Positions 50,561 through 59,199 of a stretch of DNA of 64,000 nucleotides are shown piece after piece (position 1 is the stretch's first letter; each line of letters opens with the position of its first letter). The notes below the pieces were generated by a model that was given only the letters and a program-made list of their open reading frames with translations, ran no database searches and was not told the origin of the DNA. The DNA comes from Nocardioides sp. Iso805N (GTDB lineage: Bacteria; Actinomycetota; Actinomycetes; Propionibacteriales; Nocardioidaceae), in contig NZ_KB822581.1 of assembly GCF_000364605.1 (NCBI RefSeq), forward strand, positions 1 to 64,000, given 5' to 3'. Position numbers and translations under genes: made by a program.

Positions 50561-50868
50561 TCGGCCTACGCCTCGTGGGCTTCCGCTATCGGCGCTCACC
50601 TGCTGCCTTGGTGGGCGGCCTTCTAGAAGGAACGAGCACGTGAAGCCATAGCCGACGTTGGGGCCGCTCAGCCAGTCGCAGTCGTAGCAGCCAGGTTGGT
50701 CGGGCGCTCCCGAACATCGAAGGTCTCGCCGTCAACGACGAGCCGCATGGTTAGCATCATCGCATTCTGGTGGACGTCACTCCGCAGGGAGCTCGACGTC
50801 ACGGCATCGTAGGTGTCCCTGCGCTTGCAAAACCTCGTGGGCCCCGTGGGTGATGGAGTGAGATCGGC
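50561..50868. other. Intergenic region holding a small gene relic
   Basis: No intact gene occupies these 308 bp between the cyclase and the MarR gene. It holds the frameshifted small relic at 50619-50748 (minus strand) and a 12-bp perfect palindrome CCTTCTAGAAGG at 50619-50630. The MarR promoter must lie in the right part. Confidence 0.5.
50619..50748 (-). pseudogene. Frameshifted remnant of a small conserved protein
   Basis: From the ATG at 50748 the frame reads Arg-Leu-Val-Val-Asp-Gly-Glu-Thr-Phe-Asp-Val-Arg-Glu-Arg and then soon stops. One base out of frame, the sequence continues as Pro-Asp-Gln-Pro-Gly-Cys-Tyr-Asp-Cys-Asp-Trp-Leu-Ser-Gly-Pro-Asn, then Val-Gly-Tyr-Gly-Phe. The two parts join smoothly with one missing base near 50704. 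It looks like a small actinobacterial hypothetical protein that was inactivated. I cannot name the family. Confidence 0.5.
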
Positions 50869-51312
50869 GTGGATGACAAGCGGCCAGTTGACCTGGGGAC
50901 GGCAATGTTCATCCCCTACCGATATACCGAGGACCGGATCTTCAGGGCCCTCCAGGACGCCGGCTTCAGCGACTGGACGCTCGCTCAGTGCCGGGTGTTT
51001 CAACGGGTCTCGCCGGATGGTTCTCGCCTGACAGACCTTGCTGGTGAAGCCCAGATGAGCAAGCAAAGTGCAGGCGTCCTGGTCGACCAGCTGGAACGTC
51101 TGGGCTATGTCCGCCGGGTCCCCGACCCCAAGGACGGTCGCGCCCGGTTGATCGTGATCGAGCCACGTGGACGTCAGGCCGTGAAGGTAGCCATGGCCAC
51201 ACTCGACGAGATCCTCTCGGAGTGGAAGGCCCACCTGGGTGCGCGCAACTTCACGCTGCTGGGCGAGATCCTGGGTCAACTTCGCGAGATCACCGACCCC
51301 TACGCGCGGTAG
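50869..51312 (+). CDS. MarR family transcriptional regulator
   Basis: 147 residues with a winged helix-turn-helix: Leu-Thr-Asp-Leu-Ala-Gly-Glu-Ala-Gln-Met-Ser-Lys-Gln-Ser-Ala-Gly near 55-70 and a wing with Asp-Pro-Lys-Asp-Gly-Arg-Ala-Arg-Leu. It lies upstream of an NmrA-type gene and a hemerythrin gene on the same strand; a palindrome in between may be a regulator's operator. The effector is unknown. GTG start behind GGAGTGAG. Confidence 0.85.
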   Translation: MDDKRPVDLGTAMFIPYRYTEDRIFRALQDAGFSDWTLAQCRVFQRVSPDGSRLTDLAGEAQMSKQSAGVLVDQLERLGYVRRVPDPKDGRARLIVIEPRGRQAVKVAMATLDEILSEWKAHLGARNFTLLGEILGQLREITDPYAR

Positions 51313-51386
51313 GCCCGCGCCGGGCCGCCCCTCACCATGGCGTGAGCCGGATCTGAGGCAACGCAGGCAGCCACTCTTGATTGCTC

Positions 51387-51417
51387 AGGATCATTGACCA
51401 TTATGGTCAATGATCCT
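51387..51417. promoter_or_regulatory. Perfect 31-bp palindromic operator candidate
   Basis: AGGATCATTGACCA at 51387-51400 and its exact reverse complement at 51404-51417 flank a TTA centre. AT-rich symmetry around TTGACC/GGTCAA resembles operators of HxlR or MarR regulators. It is about 100 bp before the NAD(P)H:quinone oxidoreductase-like gene and about 75 bp after the MarR gene. Confidence 0.65.
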
Positions 51418-51515
51418 GACGATGTCCTTTTGTCGTACGACGGTCGCCGCGTCTGCGGCGTCGCCAGCGTGGACACGTCCCTTTCATCTCGATGCACGCC
51501 ACGAAGGGAACCAAC

Positions 51516-52385
51516 ATGTCCACTGTCATCACCGGAGCATCCGGCCACCTAGGACGGCTTGTCGTGGAACAGCTCCTCGACGCCGGCACGCCTGCGGCCC
51601 AGATCGTGGCCACCGGCCGCGACACCGACAAGCTCACGGGTCTAGCAGAGAACGGAGTCACGGTTCGGCGTGCCGACTTCGCTGACCCGAGCACCCTCGA
51701 CGCCGCATTCGCGGGCGCCGACGCACTGCTGCTGGTGTCCACGACCACCGTCGGGGAGCGGTTCGACAACGCCCGCAACGCCATCGACGCAGCCATCCGA
51801 GCGGGCGTGTCCCGGATCGTGTACACGAGCATCCTCAACGCCTCGACCGCGCGGATGGCGCTCGCCGACGCGCATCGCCGCACCGAGCAGTACTTGCGCG
51901 ACAGCGGTTCGGCCTTCGTCATCCTCCGCAACGGGTGGTACCTGGAGAACTACACAGACCAGCTTCCTGTGATCACTCAGTATCAGGCCTTGTTGGGCAG
52001 CGCGCGCGACGGTCGGGTGAGCGCGGCCAGCCGGAGCGACCTCGCGGCCGCCGCCGTCGCGGCGCTGAGCGACGATGAGCACCTGGGAGCGACGTACGAG
52101 CTCGGCGGCGCGCCGTTCACCCTGACCGAGCTTGCCGCCACGATCAGCGACGTCCTCGGCACCCGGATCGCCTATCAAGACATGTCGGTGGCTGACTACA
52201 CCAGCGCGCTGACCTCCGCCGGGGTGCCAGCCGAGATGGCCGCCGCTGTCGCTGATGCCGACGCCGGCCTTGCTCGTGGCGAGCTGTTCACTGACAGCGA
52301 TGCCCTGGCCAAGCTCATCGGCCGTCCAGTGACGACGGCGCGTGAAGCCCTCCAGGTCGCCCGGCAGGCCCAGGTGTCACGGTGA
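51516..52385 (+). CDS. NmrA-type NAD(P)H:quinone oxidoreductase (QorB/YtfG-like)
   Basis: 289 residues of the atypical short-chain dehydrogenase fold. The NAD(P) loop Thr-Gly-Ala-Ser-Gly-His-Leu-Gly (5-12) opens the protein. Thr-Ser-Ile-Leu-Asn-Ala and the downstream Arg-Asn-Gly-Trp-Tyr-Leu-Glu-Asn-Tyr match the quinone reductase type 2 group. Usually induced by electrophiles or oxidative stress, in line with an upstream regulator. ATG at 51516 with GAAGGGA before it. The hemerythrin gene overlaps its stop (GTGA). Confidence 0.85.
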   Translation: MSTVITGASGHLGRLVVEQLLDAGTPAAQIVATGRDTDKLTGLAENGVTVRRADFADPSTLDAAFAGADALLLVSTTTVGERFDNARNAIDAAIRAGVSRIVYTSILNASTARMALADAHRRTEQYLRDSGSAFVILRNGWYLENYTDQLPVITQYQALLGSARDGRVSAASRSDLAAAAVAALSDDEHLGATYELGGAPFTLTELAATISDVLGTRIAYQDMSVADYTSALTSAGVPAEMAAAVADADAGLARGELFTDSDALAKLIGRPVTTAREALQVARQAQVSR

Positions 52386-53032
52386 GCGCCACCGGACCGG
52401 GCGTAGACACTCATGAGATGGTCCTGATCCACCGCGTCCTCCGGCGCGAGCTGGGTCAGCTCTCCCGACTGTTCCGCTCCGCGGCGAACGACCGTGCGCG
52501 ATCCAAGGTCGTCGGCGCGCACGCCCGGGAGATGTTGGACTTCCTGCACACGCACCACACCGGCGAGGACGAGCTGCTCTTCCCCTTGCTGCGCGAACGA
52601 GCTCCTCTCGACCCGGAGCTGATGGACCGGATGGACGCCCAACACGCACAGGTCGACCATGCCGTCGCTGCCATCGGCGCAGAGTTACCGGCGTGGACGG
52701 CGGGCGCGGACGCCGCCGCGAGCGAGCGGATGGCGGATCTCGTCGAAGCGATGATGCCGACACTGATCGCGCACCTCGCTGAGGAGGAGCACAAGCTGCT
52801 TCCGATCGTCTCGGTCACGGTGACGCAGAAGGAGTGGGATGCGCTCGGTAAGCACGGTATGAACGCGATCCCGCTCAAGCGACGTCTGGTGATGCTCGGC
52901 CACATCACGGAGGAAGCCGATGACGCAGAGAGATTGAGGTTCCTCCACGTCGTGCCGGCCCCCGCTCGGCTGGCCTACAACCTGATCGGACGCCGCCAGT
53001 TCACCCGCGAAACCGCCAAGATCCGCGGCTGA
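52382..53032 (+). CDS. Hemerythrin domain protein
   Basis: 216 residues. A four-helix hemerythrin-like domain (about 8-150) has metal-ligand candidates in His-Arg-Val-Leu-Arg, His-Thr-His-His-Thr-Gly-Glu-Asp-Glu-Leu-Leu-Phe-Pro, Gln-His-Ala-Gln-Val-Asp-His and His-Leu-Ala-Glu-Glu-Glu-His. It probably binds a di-iron centre and senses or reduces oxygen or NO. The C-terminal 65 residues are not assigned. The GTG start overlaps the previous stop by 4 bp, so the two genes form one operon. Confidence 0.88.
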   Translation: MSATGPGVDTHEMVLIHRVLRRELGQLSRLFRSAANDRARSKVVGAHAREMLDFLHTHHTGEDELLFPLLRERAPLDPELMDRMDAQHAQVDHAVAAIGAELPAWTAGADAAASERMADLVEAMMPTLIAHLAEEEHKLLPIVSVTVTQKEWDALGKHGMNAIPLKRRLVMLGHITEEADDAERLRFLHVVPAPARLAYNLIGRRQFTRETAKIRG

Positions 53033-53569
53033 CCCGATCCGGGTCTCGGCGGATGGCGACGTCCGACGGGCGGCGGATAGGCGCACCTCCACGGACTAAG
53101 CGGACGGCGGGAGATCCGTTCAGTCGGTACGCCGCTGTGGCGACCGCCCGCCACAGCACGTAGAGCACCAAGGCGTCCGGTCCGCGTACCAGGCTCGGAT
53201 GGCTGAAACCGTCTTGGTCGCCGGAGCCGGTGGCGTCATCGGCAGGCACGCGGCCGACACCTACGCCACCCGTGGCGTCGCCGTGCGCGGGTTGAGCCGG
53301 AGGACGGCTTCTGCGAGCTCTTCGACGAACTGGTCTCGCGTCTCGTGATTCCGCCGGTGGCCTGACACGTGCCCCGCCGTCGAGGCGCCTGCCTTCCCGT
53401 GGCCGCCGGCAACCGCGACTCTCGCCATCACTCCGCCGCGCGCCACCCCGAGGACCGCGTCGCCGTGCCGCTGGCGAACGACCCTGCGGGGATCCGAACG
53501 TCCCCAAATACGGGACGCCCCCGTGGGCGGTTTGCCCCCTAGACTCGTGAAGGTGGACAAGGCCAGGCC
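53033..53569. other. Region with a gene relic between hemerythrin and NmrA genes
   Basis: No intact gene is evident in these 537 bp. An SDR remnant occupies 53199-53348. Longer minus-strand frames here are compositional and lack recognisable motifs. The promoter of the downstream NmrA gene is expected near 53520-53565. Confidence 0.5.
53199..53348 (+). pseudogene. N-terminal remnant of an NAD(P)-binding oxidoreductase
   Basis: 49 codons starting Met-Ala-Glu-Thr-Val-Leu-Val-Ala-Gly-Ala-Gly-Gly-Val-Ile-Gly-Arg carry a clean Rossmann motif (Gly-x-Gly-Gly-x-x-Gly) and the next beta strand Val-Ala-Val-Arg-Gly-Leu-Ser-Arg-Arg. The reading then degrades into a Ser-rich stretch and a stop; the remaining 250 or so residues of such an epimerase/dehydrogenase are missing. 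Deleted or frameshifted gene. Confidence 0.7.
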
Positions 53570-54460
53570 GTGATCCTCGTGACCGGCGCCACCGGCAACG
53601 TCGGTTACCGGCTGCTTGAGAACCTCGACGACGCGGCCGCGCCCGCGACGGCCATCGTCCGGACGGATGGCGGTGCCGTGGACCTGCCGCCCGGCGTGGA
53701 GTACGTCGTCGGCGGCCTGGACGACCCGCCCGCGCCGGAGGTGCTGCAGCAGTTCGACCAGGTCTTCCTGATCAGCCCGGAGATCGAGGGGCAGGCGGAG
53801 ATGGAGATCATCTTCATCGACGCGCTGGTCGCGGCGGGACATCGACCCCGCATCGTGAAGATGGCGTACGACGGGTTCCAGGACCCCGACTGCGCCGTGA
53901 GGTTCATGCAGAACCATCGCCTGATCGCCACGCATCTGGGCCGCACCGGTCTGCCGGTCGTGTACCTGGCGCCGACGTTGTTCATGGAGGAGCTGCTGGG
54001 ATCAACCGACGCCATCCGGGACGAGGGACTGCTGCCCGTTCCGGCGGGTGCGGCCCGGGTGGCCCTCGTGGCCGCACGGGACGTGGCGGACGTCGCGGCC
54101 GCGGTCCTCACGGGTGAGGCCGATGTCGATGACGGCGACGTGGTGGTCCTCACCGGTCCGGAGGCGCTGAGCTTCGCCGACGTCGCCGACCGGATCTCGA
54201 CCGTGTTCGCGCGGACCGTGGAGTACGCCCCCATCACCGCGGAGGCCGCACGCTCGGTCCTGCGCGAGGGCGGCCTCTCGTCGTGGCAGGTGAACGGGCG
54301 CCTGGAGCTGTACGAGTGGATCAACAACGACGCCATGGACGGGGTCACCGAAAGCGTGCGGAAGGCGACCGGCCACGAGCCCCTGCCGCTGGAGGCCTGG
54401 CTGGGCGAGGCGCGGGCCGCGTTCCTCCGGCCAGCGGGAACGTCGCTGCCGCGATTCTGA
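53570..54460 (+). CDS. NmrA/NAD(P)-binding family protein
   Basis: 296 residues of the NmrA-type atypical SDR fold. The start Val-Thr-Gly-Ala-Thr-Gly-Asn-Val-Gly-Tyr-Arg (about 4-14) is the NAD(P)-binding loop. The Thr-Gly-Pro-Glu-Ala-Leu-Ser-Phe-Ala-Asp-Val stretch near 200 fits the family. The catalytic Tyr/Lys pair of classical SDRs is not evident, so a redox-sensing or reductase role is possible. GTG start. Confidence 0.8.
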   Translation: MILVTGATGNVGYRLLENLDDAAAPATAIVRTDGGAVDLPPGVEYVVGGLDDPPAPEVLQQFDQVFLISPEIEGQAEMEIIFIDALVAAGHRPRIVKMAYDGFQDPDCAVRFMQNHRLIATHLGRTGLPVVYLAPTLFMEELLGSTDAIRDEGLLPVPAGAARVALVAARDVADVAAAVLTGEADVDDGDVVVLTGPEALSFADVADRISTVFARTVEYAPITAEAARSVLREGGLSSWQVNGRLELYEWINNDAMDGVTESVRKATGHEPLPLEAWLGEARAAFLRPAGTSLPRF

Positions 54461-54844
54461 CCCAGGTTGAGCACGAGTGGTGCCCAGGGCGGAAGTGCAC
54501 CGGCGCGTGGCCGCCGCGGCGACCTGGACCCGCAGCGACCACGTCAGGCGGAACCCCGGTGATGCAAGCGTGTGGTCACGGCGTGCGCGTCACCTGCCTG
54601 CTCGGCGCTCGCGAAGTATGGACGTGGTCGTCGGCCATGCTCTTAGCGACATCCAGGTAGCGATGATTGGGAACGCCGACACCTCCCGCCGAGGAGTGAG
54701 CTCCCCGGATCCGGCCCGGCTCGAACCAGCAGCCACCCGCACCGTGCGGCGAGCCGCTGGGACGGGTCCGGGAGGGCACTGCGTGGCGACTCAAGAATCC
54801 AGCGCGTCGACCTGGGTCGAGTCCAGGGTCGTGGTGGATGAAGG
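54461..54844. other. Intergenic region left of the IS element
   Basis: 384 bp between the NmrA gene and the left end of the IS. A 126-codon plus-strand frame (54477-54857) has no recognisable motif and runs into the IS end, so I do not call it a gene. No hairpin or RNA gene is evident. Confidence 0.5.
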
Positions 54845-56183
54845 GGCCACCGCGTGATCCGGTGGCTGCACTCTAGGCAGTGAGTGCGGCGTGTGTCAGG
54901 TCCTCCTTCTCGGTGGTGGTCTCGTCGGTGTTGATCAGGGCCATGCGGGAGCGGGCCAGGACGTCGAGTCCGAGGTAGCGGCGGCCTTCGATCCAGTCGT
55001 CGTGTTGCTCGGCCAGCACGGCACCGATGAGCCGGATCGCTGAGTTGCGGTCAGGGAAGATCCCGACGACGTCGGTGCGGCGGCGGATCTCGCGGTTGAG
55101 CCGCTCGTTGGGGTTGTTGGACCAGATCTGGCGCCAGATCTCCTTGGGGAACGCGGTGAAGGCGAGGATGTCGGCGCGGGCCTCGTCGAGGTGGTCGTGG
55201 ACCTCGGGGAGCTTGTCGGCCACGGCCTCGAGGAGCTTGTCGAACTGGGCGTGCACGGCCTTGGCGTCGGGCTGGTCGTAGACCGAGTGCAGCATCGCTT
55301 TCACCCCGCCCCAGGCGTGCTTGGGACAGATCGCCATCAGGTTCGCGGCGTAGTGGGTCCTGCAACGCTGCCAGGACGCGTCGCCCATGGTGGCCCCCAG
55401 GGCAGCCACGAGCCCGGTGTGGGCGTCAGAGGTGACGAGCTTGACCCCGGACAGGCCGCGGGCGTTCAGGCCCCGGAACAGGGTCAACCAGCCGGCCTCG
55501 GACTCGGCCGAGCAGATGTCCACACCGAGGATCTCGCGGTGCCCATCAGCGTTGACGCCGGTCGCGACCAGGACGTGGGTGGCGACCACCCGGCCGCCCT
55601 CGCGGACCTTCATCGTCAACGCGTCCGCGGCCACGAACGTGTACGGACCGGCGTCCAGGGGCCGGGTGCGGAAGTCCTCGACGTGGGCGTCGAGCTCCTT
55701 GGCCATCACCGAGACCTGAGACTTCGACAACCTGGTGATCCCGAGGGTCTCGACGAGCTTCTCCATCCGCCGCGTCGAGACACCGAGCAGGTAGCAGGTC
55801 GCGACCACCGTGGCCAGCGCCCGCTCGGCGCGCCGGCATCGCTCGAGGAGCCAGTCGGGGAAGTAGGACCCCTCACGCAGCTTGGGGATCGCGACCTCGA
55901 TCGTCCCGGTGCGGGTGTCGAAGTCACGGGTCCGGTAGCCGTTGCGGGAGTTGGTCCGCTCGGGCGACCGTTCGCCATACGGAGCGCCGCAGATCGCGTC
56001 GGCCTCGGCCGACATCAACGCCTGCACGAACGTGGACAGCATCGCCCGGAGCAGGTCGGGCTCGGCACGCTGGAGGTGCTCGGCCATGAACGTGGGCAGG
56101 TCAATAGAGTTGGGGGCGACGGTCATCGTGGTGACTCCTTCAGTCGTGCTTTCGCAGGTCTTCTGAAGGATCACGCGGTGGCC
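54845..56183. mobile_element. IS256-family insertion sequence
   Basis: The element is bounded by perfect 16-bp inverted repeats: GGCCACCGCGTGATCC at 54845-54860 and its complement at 56168-56183. It contains a single transposase gene on the minus strand. At 1339 bp it is normal for the family. The 8 bases flanking each end (GATGAAGG left, GTCGCTGT right) do not match, so no target-site duplication remains or the exact ends differ slightly. Confidence 0.88.
54873..56126 (-). CDS. IS256 family transposase
   Basis: 417 residues of the mutator-type DDE transposase family. The catalytic acids are visible as Asp168 in Ala-Ala-Asp-Ala-Leu, Asp234 in Thr-Ser-Asp-Ala-His-Thr-Gly and Glu341 in Asn-Pro-Asn-Glu-Arg-Leu-Asn-Arg. 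Ser-Arg-Asn-Gly-Tyr-Arg and the Gln-Arg-Cys-Arg-Thr-His-Tyr signature fit. The gene is intact, so the element may still be mobile. ATG at 56126 is chosen as the family start; the frame is open upstream. Confidence 0.93.
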   Translation of the reverse strand: MTVAPNSIDLPTFMAEHLQRAEPDLLRAMLSTFVQALMSAEADAICGAPYGERSPERTNSRNGYRTRDFDTRTGTIEVAIPKLREGSYFPDWLLERCRRAERALATVVATCYLLGVSTRRMEKLVETLGITRLSKSQVSVMAKELDAHVEDFRTRPLDAGPYTFVAADALTMKVREGGRVVATHVLVATGVNADGHREILGVDICSAESEAGWLTLFRGLNARGLSGVKLVTSDAHTGLVAALGATMGDASWQRCRTHYAANLMAICPKHAWGGVKAMLHSVYDQPDAKAVHAQFDKLLEAVADKLPEVHDHLDEARADILAFTAFPKEIWRQIWSNNPNERLNREIRRRTDVVGIFPDRNSAIRLIGAVLAEQHDDWIEGRRYLGLDVLARSRMALINTDETTTEKEDLTHAALTA

Positions 56184-56317
56184 GTCGCTGTGTCAGGACG
56201 CCACGCTCAGGTCAGGCCCGTCGTACACCACGCCCGTGGACTCAACTGCGGCGGATGGACGCACTTGCTTTGCCTGTCGACCGGCGCCGGCAGCCCGGGG
56301 GGAGCAGAAGTCAGGGG

Positions 56318-56905
56318 TCAGGAGGCAGTCGTGATGGGAAGCCTGGTCCCATACCCGCGCCGTGCCTGACTTGGTACCCACAGATAGGCGTTTGAGGGTA
56401 GGCCGTAGCGCGCGGCAACCGCCCTCGCGCTGGTCACTAAATGATCCAGCTCCCGGCCGTGGAGGTAGCAGGTGACGGCGCCGCCGGTGGTGGTGCTTTC
56501 GCCGCACGCGCCGCCACCGCTGAGCTCGTCAGTAAGCGGTTCCGTCAGTTCGAATTCGGGCGGCTCGTCTCCGGGGCGTCCGAACCGTAACTCCAACAGC
56601 ACTTCGCCTGAGGCCCGTGCCTCGTCGCGCCGCATCCGATCAGCCCAGTGGCCAAGAACCCGAACGAGCACGGTCATCCCGACACAGATGAGGATGAGGT
56701 AGACGCCGTAAAGGCCGCCGACCACAGCTACGACTCGACAAATGACCCGAGCGACACCGCCCAGGTAAGAACTCGCCGTCCACCCGAGAACGAGCACGAT
56801 GATGCCGGCGGCGCCGAGGCCGTAGGTGTCCCAAGAGGTCGGTGGTCCGAGGTGACCAGGATCAGGGATCAGGTCGCCCTTGGCGCTCGCCCCATCTCCG
56901 GACAT
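56318..56905 (-). CDS. Two-helix membrane protein of unknown function
   Basis: 195 residues: a short Asp/Gly/Pro-rich start, two helices (about 30-48 and 55-80) joined by a tight turn, then a soluble C-terminal part with Leu-Glu-Leu-Arg-Phe-Gly-Arg-Pro-Gly and Cys-Gly-Glu. I cannot name a family. It lies immediately right of the IS element. ATG at 56905 chosen because homology-like composition starts there; the open frame is longer. Confidence 0.55.
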   Translation of the reverse strand: MSGDGASAKGDLIPDPGHLGPPTSWDTYGLGAAGIIVLVLGWTASSYLGGVARVICRVVAVVGGLYGVYLILICVGMTVLVRVLGHWADRMRRDEARASGEVLLELRFGRPGDEPPEFELTEPLTDELSGGGACGESTTTGGAVTCYLHGRELDHLVTSARAVAARYGLPSNAYLWVPSQARRGYGTRLPITTAS

Positions 56906-57145
56906 GTGGCAACCGTACGGGTCGCACCGGGACCGTGCCGTGCAAACGCGTACGGCGATGTGGGATAGAAGCCCGCGGGGGCGAGACCAGAAGGACTCGC
57001 GGCGGATCGACGCACTGTCACCCGGCACCGTTTCGCCGATCGCGAAGCGACGAGTCCGGCCCCGGGATGCCAACATAGATGTCGCGTGTTCGACAACGCG
57101 CGACCGCTGTGGGCGACGTGACCGAGATGGATTGGACCGAGGCGC

Positions 57146-58312
57146 TTGTCGTATGACTTGGACGTTTACCTTGTCACTCCGTTGACGTTGGATGACGTTG
57201 TCTCTGCGGTCGCAGAGACGAGCGGGCTGGCGGTCGATGAGCGATCTGCGGGCGCGCGTCAGGTGGTTGTGCTGCAAGGCGCGCGACGTAGGCACGCGTT
57301 CACGGTGACAGGCCCCGAGATGCTCGCGCCTGAAGATGTACCCCATGCAGTGAATGAGCGCGTCCTTGGTGCTTCGCTCTTGTACGAGATCAACGTCGAA
57401 GGCGTTCTTGACGGCCATGTTGCGTCGGCGGTTCGGTTTGCTCATCGTCTGGCTGCGGCGGGCGCCGGCGCAGTCCACGACCGCCAGACCGATGAAGTGT
57501 GGGCTCGCAAGGGTGGCCGTACTGTCGCGAAGCCCGAGCCCAAGACCCGCGTAGCGGCGCTGGACTTGGACTGGTTCTGCTGGCGCGACGCGGTGACAGA
57601 CGATGCGGTGCGTGCCTTTCTCCATGCGGCGCGCCGGTACCTGCCAGAGGCCTTGCCGCGGAGGTTCGGTAGCTATGAGCCTCTGCGGGGCAAGTTCGAA
57701 GAAAGCGGAGATGAAGGCTTCATCGAGGCTTGGCGCGAGGATGAATGGCTATTCGGTAGGGCGACCGTTCCGGTGACGTCGTTTTCTCTCAGCGGTGGCA
57801 AACCTGAGGCGCGACCGCGGAAAGTCTGGCACCTAGGCCTGCATCTCCTGGCAGATCCGTTTCGCGAACAGCGATGGCAGGACCCCCTGGAGCGTCTCTT
57901 TGTGGAACTGGCAGACGCGCTGCCGGCGTTCCTGGCGACGGCCGTCGTGAAACGCGACCACATCTGGAACGGCCGCGAACTGATGGTGGATCGCAACACC
58001 GAGAAGATGCTCTCGCTCAACCAGGCCTGGCAGGGATGGATGGGTCTGCCGCCGATCCCGCCGTGGTGGACCTGGTACGGCAAGCCGTACACGGAGCTGG
58101 TCACCTCTCATCTGGGCGACGCCGTGACAAGCACGAGCCGAGGTCTGTTGCACAAGATCAGCGGGCCGCCAGCAGACGGGGATGTCGCCGCTGCCACGCC
58201 TGACCCGCTTGCCGGCACGGGGCTCCGCGCGGTCCTCGGCGAAGAGCTGCCGCACCAGTACATTCGTGAGCTGCGCCGAGCCTCGGTTATCCCAGAGGCG
58301 TTGCAGGAGTAG
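57146..58312 (+). CDS. Hypothetical protein, 388 residues
   Basis: No family recognised. The protein begins Ser-Tyr-Asp-Leu-Asp-Val-Tyr-Leu-Val and appears as a mixed alpha/beta soluble protein with several Trp-rich stretches (Trp-Phe-Cys-Trp near 143, Pro-Trp-Trp-Thr-Trp near 307). TTG start; no ATG or GTG sits nearer the coding start. No signal peptide or membrane segment. The beginning is reminiscent of bacterial immunity-type proteins, but this is not enough for a call. Confidence 0.6.
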   Translation: MSYDLDVYLVTPLTLDDVVSAVAETSGLAVDERSAGARQVVVLQGARRRHAFTVTGPEMLAPEDVPHAVNERVLGASLLYEINVEGVLDGHVASAVRFAHRLAAAGAGAVHDRQTDEVWARKGGRTVAKPEPKTRVAALDLDWFCWRDAVTDDAVRAFLHAARRYLPEALPRRFGSYEPLRGKFEESGDEGFIEAWREDEWLFGRATVPVTSFSLSGGKPEARPRKVWHLGLHLLADPFREQRWQDPLERLFVELADALPAFLATAVVKRDHIWNGRELMVDRNTEKMLSLNQAWQGWMGLPPIPPWWTWYGKPYTELVTSHLGDAVTSTSRGLLHKISGPPADGDVAAATPDPLAGTGLRAVLGEELPHQYIRELRRASVIPEALQE

Positions 58313-58487
58313 CGGCCCACGTTCATACAGGGCGCTTGGGCGCCGAAGAGCGGATCGCGATACTTTCACCATCCGGTAGGCCGTAGCTCAAGATTCGGCG
58401 TCTGGGAAGCGCGCGGACTGGCGGCGAAGTCACGCACGGTGGTTGCCGCAGCTGCGGCGGACCAGTCGAGCTTCAATCGGGCAGCGT

Positions 58488-58784
58488 TCACTGGAGCCGG
58501 GCGACGTATCCGCGCCCGTGCCAAGACTCCGTGTCCCACTTGAACGTAAACAGTTGCTGCCAGATCGAGTGGGAGCGCTGGCCATATTCGAATCCGACCA
58601 AGGCGTTGCCGCCGCGCTTCGTCACCTCCTGTGCCAAGCGGCTTCGGACCTGTCGGAGGTCCGCGTTTTGACGTGAAATCTCGACAGAGACCGGATCCGG
58701 TGAGCTCCGGAACTCGTCGCAGGGGGTCTCGGTGAAGAACACACCGTCGTGCCAAAGGCCCGTGACGCCAGCATGCTGATCCAT
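58488..58784 (-). CDS. Small hypothetical protein downstream of the DUF4177 gene
   Basis: 98 residues with Gly-Gly-Asn-Ala-Leu-Val-Gly-Phe-Glu-Tyr-Gly near 58-68, a pattern seen in small YbjQ-like sheets, though I do not claim the family. The ATG follows the DUF4177 stop codon after one base or none, so the pair is translationally coupled. Function unknown. Confidence 0.55.
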   Translation of the reverse strand: MDQHAGVTGLWHDGVFFTETPCDEFRSSPDPVSVEISRQNADLRQVRSRLAQEVTKRGGNALVGFEYGQRSHSIWQQLFTFKWDTESWHGRGYVARLQ

Positions 58785-58973
58785 CTAGGCGCGTTCCATC
58801 AGTACGACAAGCTCCTCGCGGGCGTTACCGAAGCCCGGGATGGAGGCAGTCGCCATGGACACCACGCGCCAGCCCTGCTCGGCGTAGGAGTTGATCGCCG
58901 CCTCAAGCTTCTCGGGGCTGAACTTGCCCGAGAAAAACCGGTCCTTCTGAGTGATGACCTTGTACGTGGCCAT
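58785..58973 (-). CDS. DUF4177 family protein
   Basis: 62 residues. The family sequence pattern is clear: Tyr-Lys-Val-Ile-Thr-Gln-Lys-Asp, Lys-Leu-Glu-Ala-Ala-Ile-Asn and Gln-Gly-Trp-Arg-Val-Val-Ser-Met-Ala-Thr. Small cytoplasmic proteins of unknown role, often in phage or accessory DNA. Overlaps nothing; it is read before the 98-residue gene. Confidence 0.85.
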   Translation of the reverse strand: MATYKVITQKDRFFSGKFSPEKLEAAINSYAEQGWRVVSMATASIPGFGNAREELVVLMERA

Positions 58974-59199
58974 GGGAGCCCTTTCGCGTCGTTGATGGCG
59001 GAGGCGCCACCGAGGAAGAGGATCTCTCAGCTCGGTGGCCGCCGTCTGGCGATTGGTAAAGGCAGGTAGACAGGTGCCCCACAGGCGGGGGTGTGGCGCG
59101 GACCCGGACGGTACGCGGCGGTATGCCGCATATCGATACCGCGCAGGGGAGGACCCGTAGCTCGACGGCTCTGCTACGGGGCTCAGCTCGCGCACGCGC

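Noticed and set aside
54477..54857. Possible 126-codon gene left of the IS
   Set aside because: No motif, no ribosome site, low-complexity composition, and it crosses the IS end.
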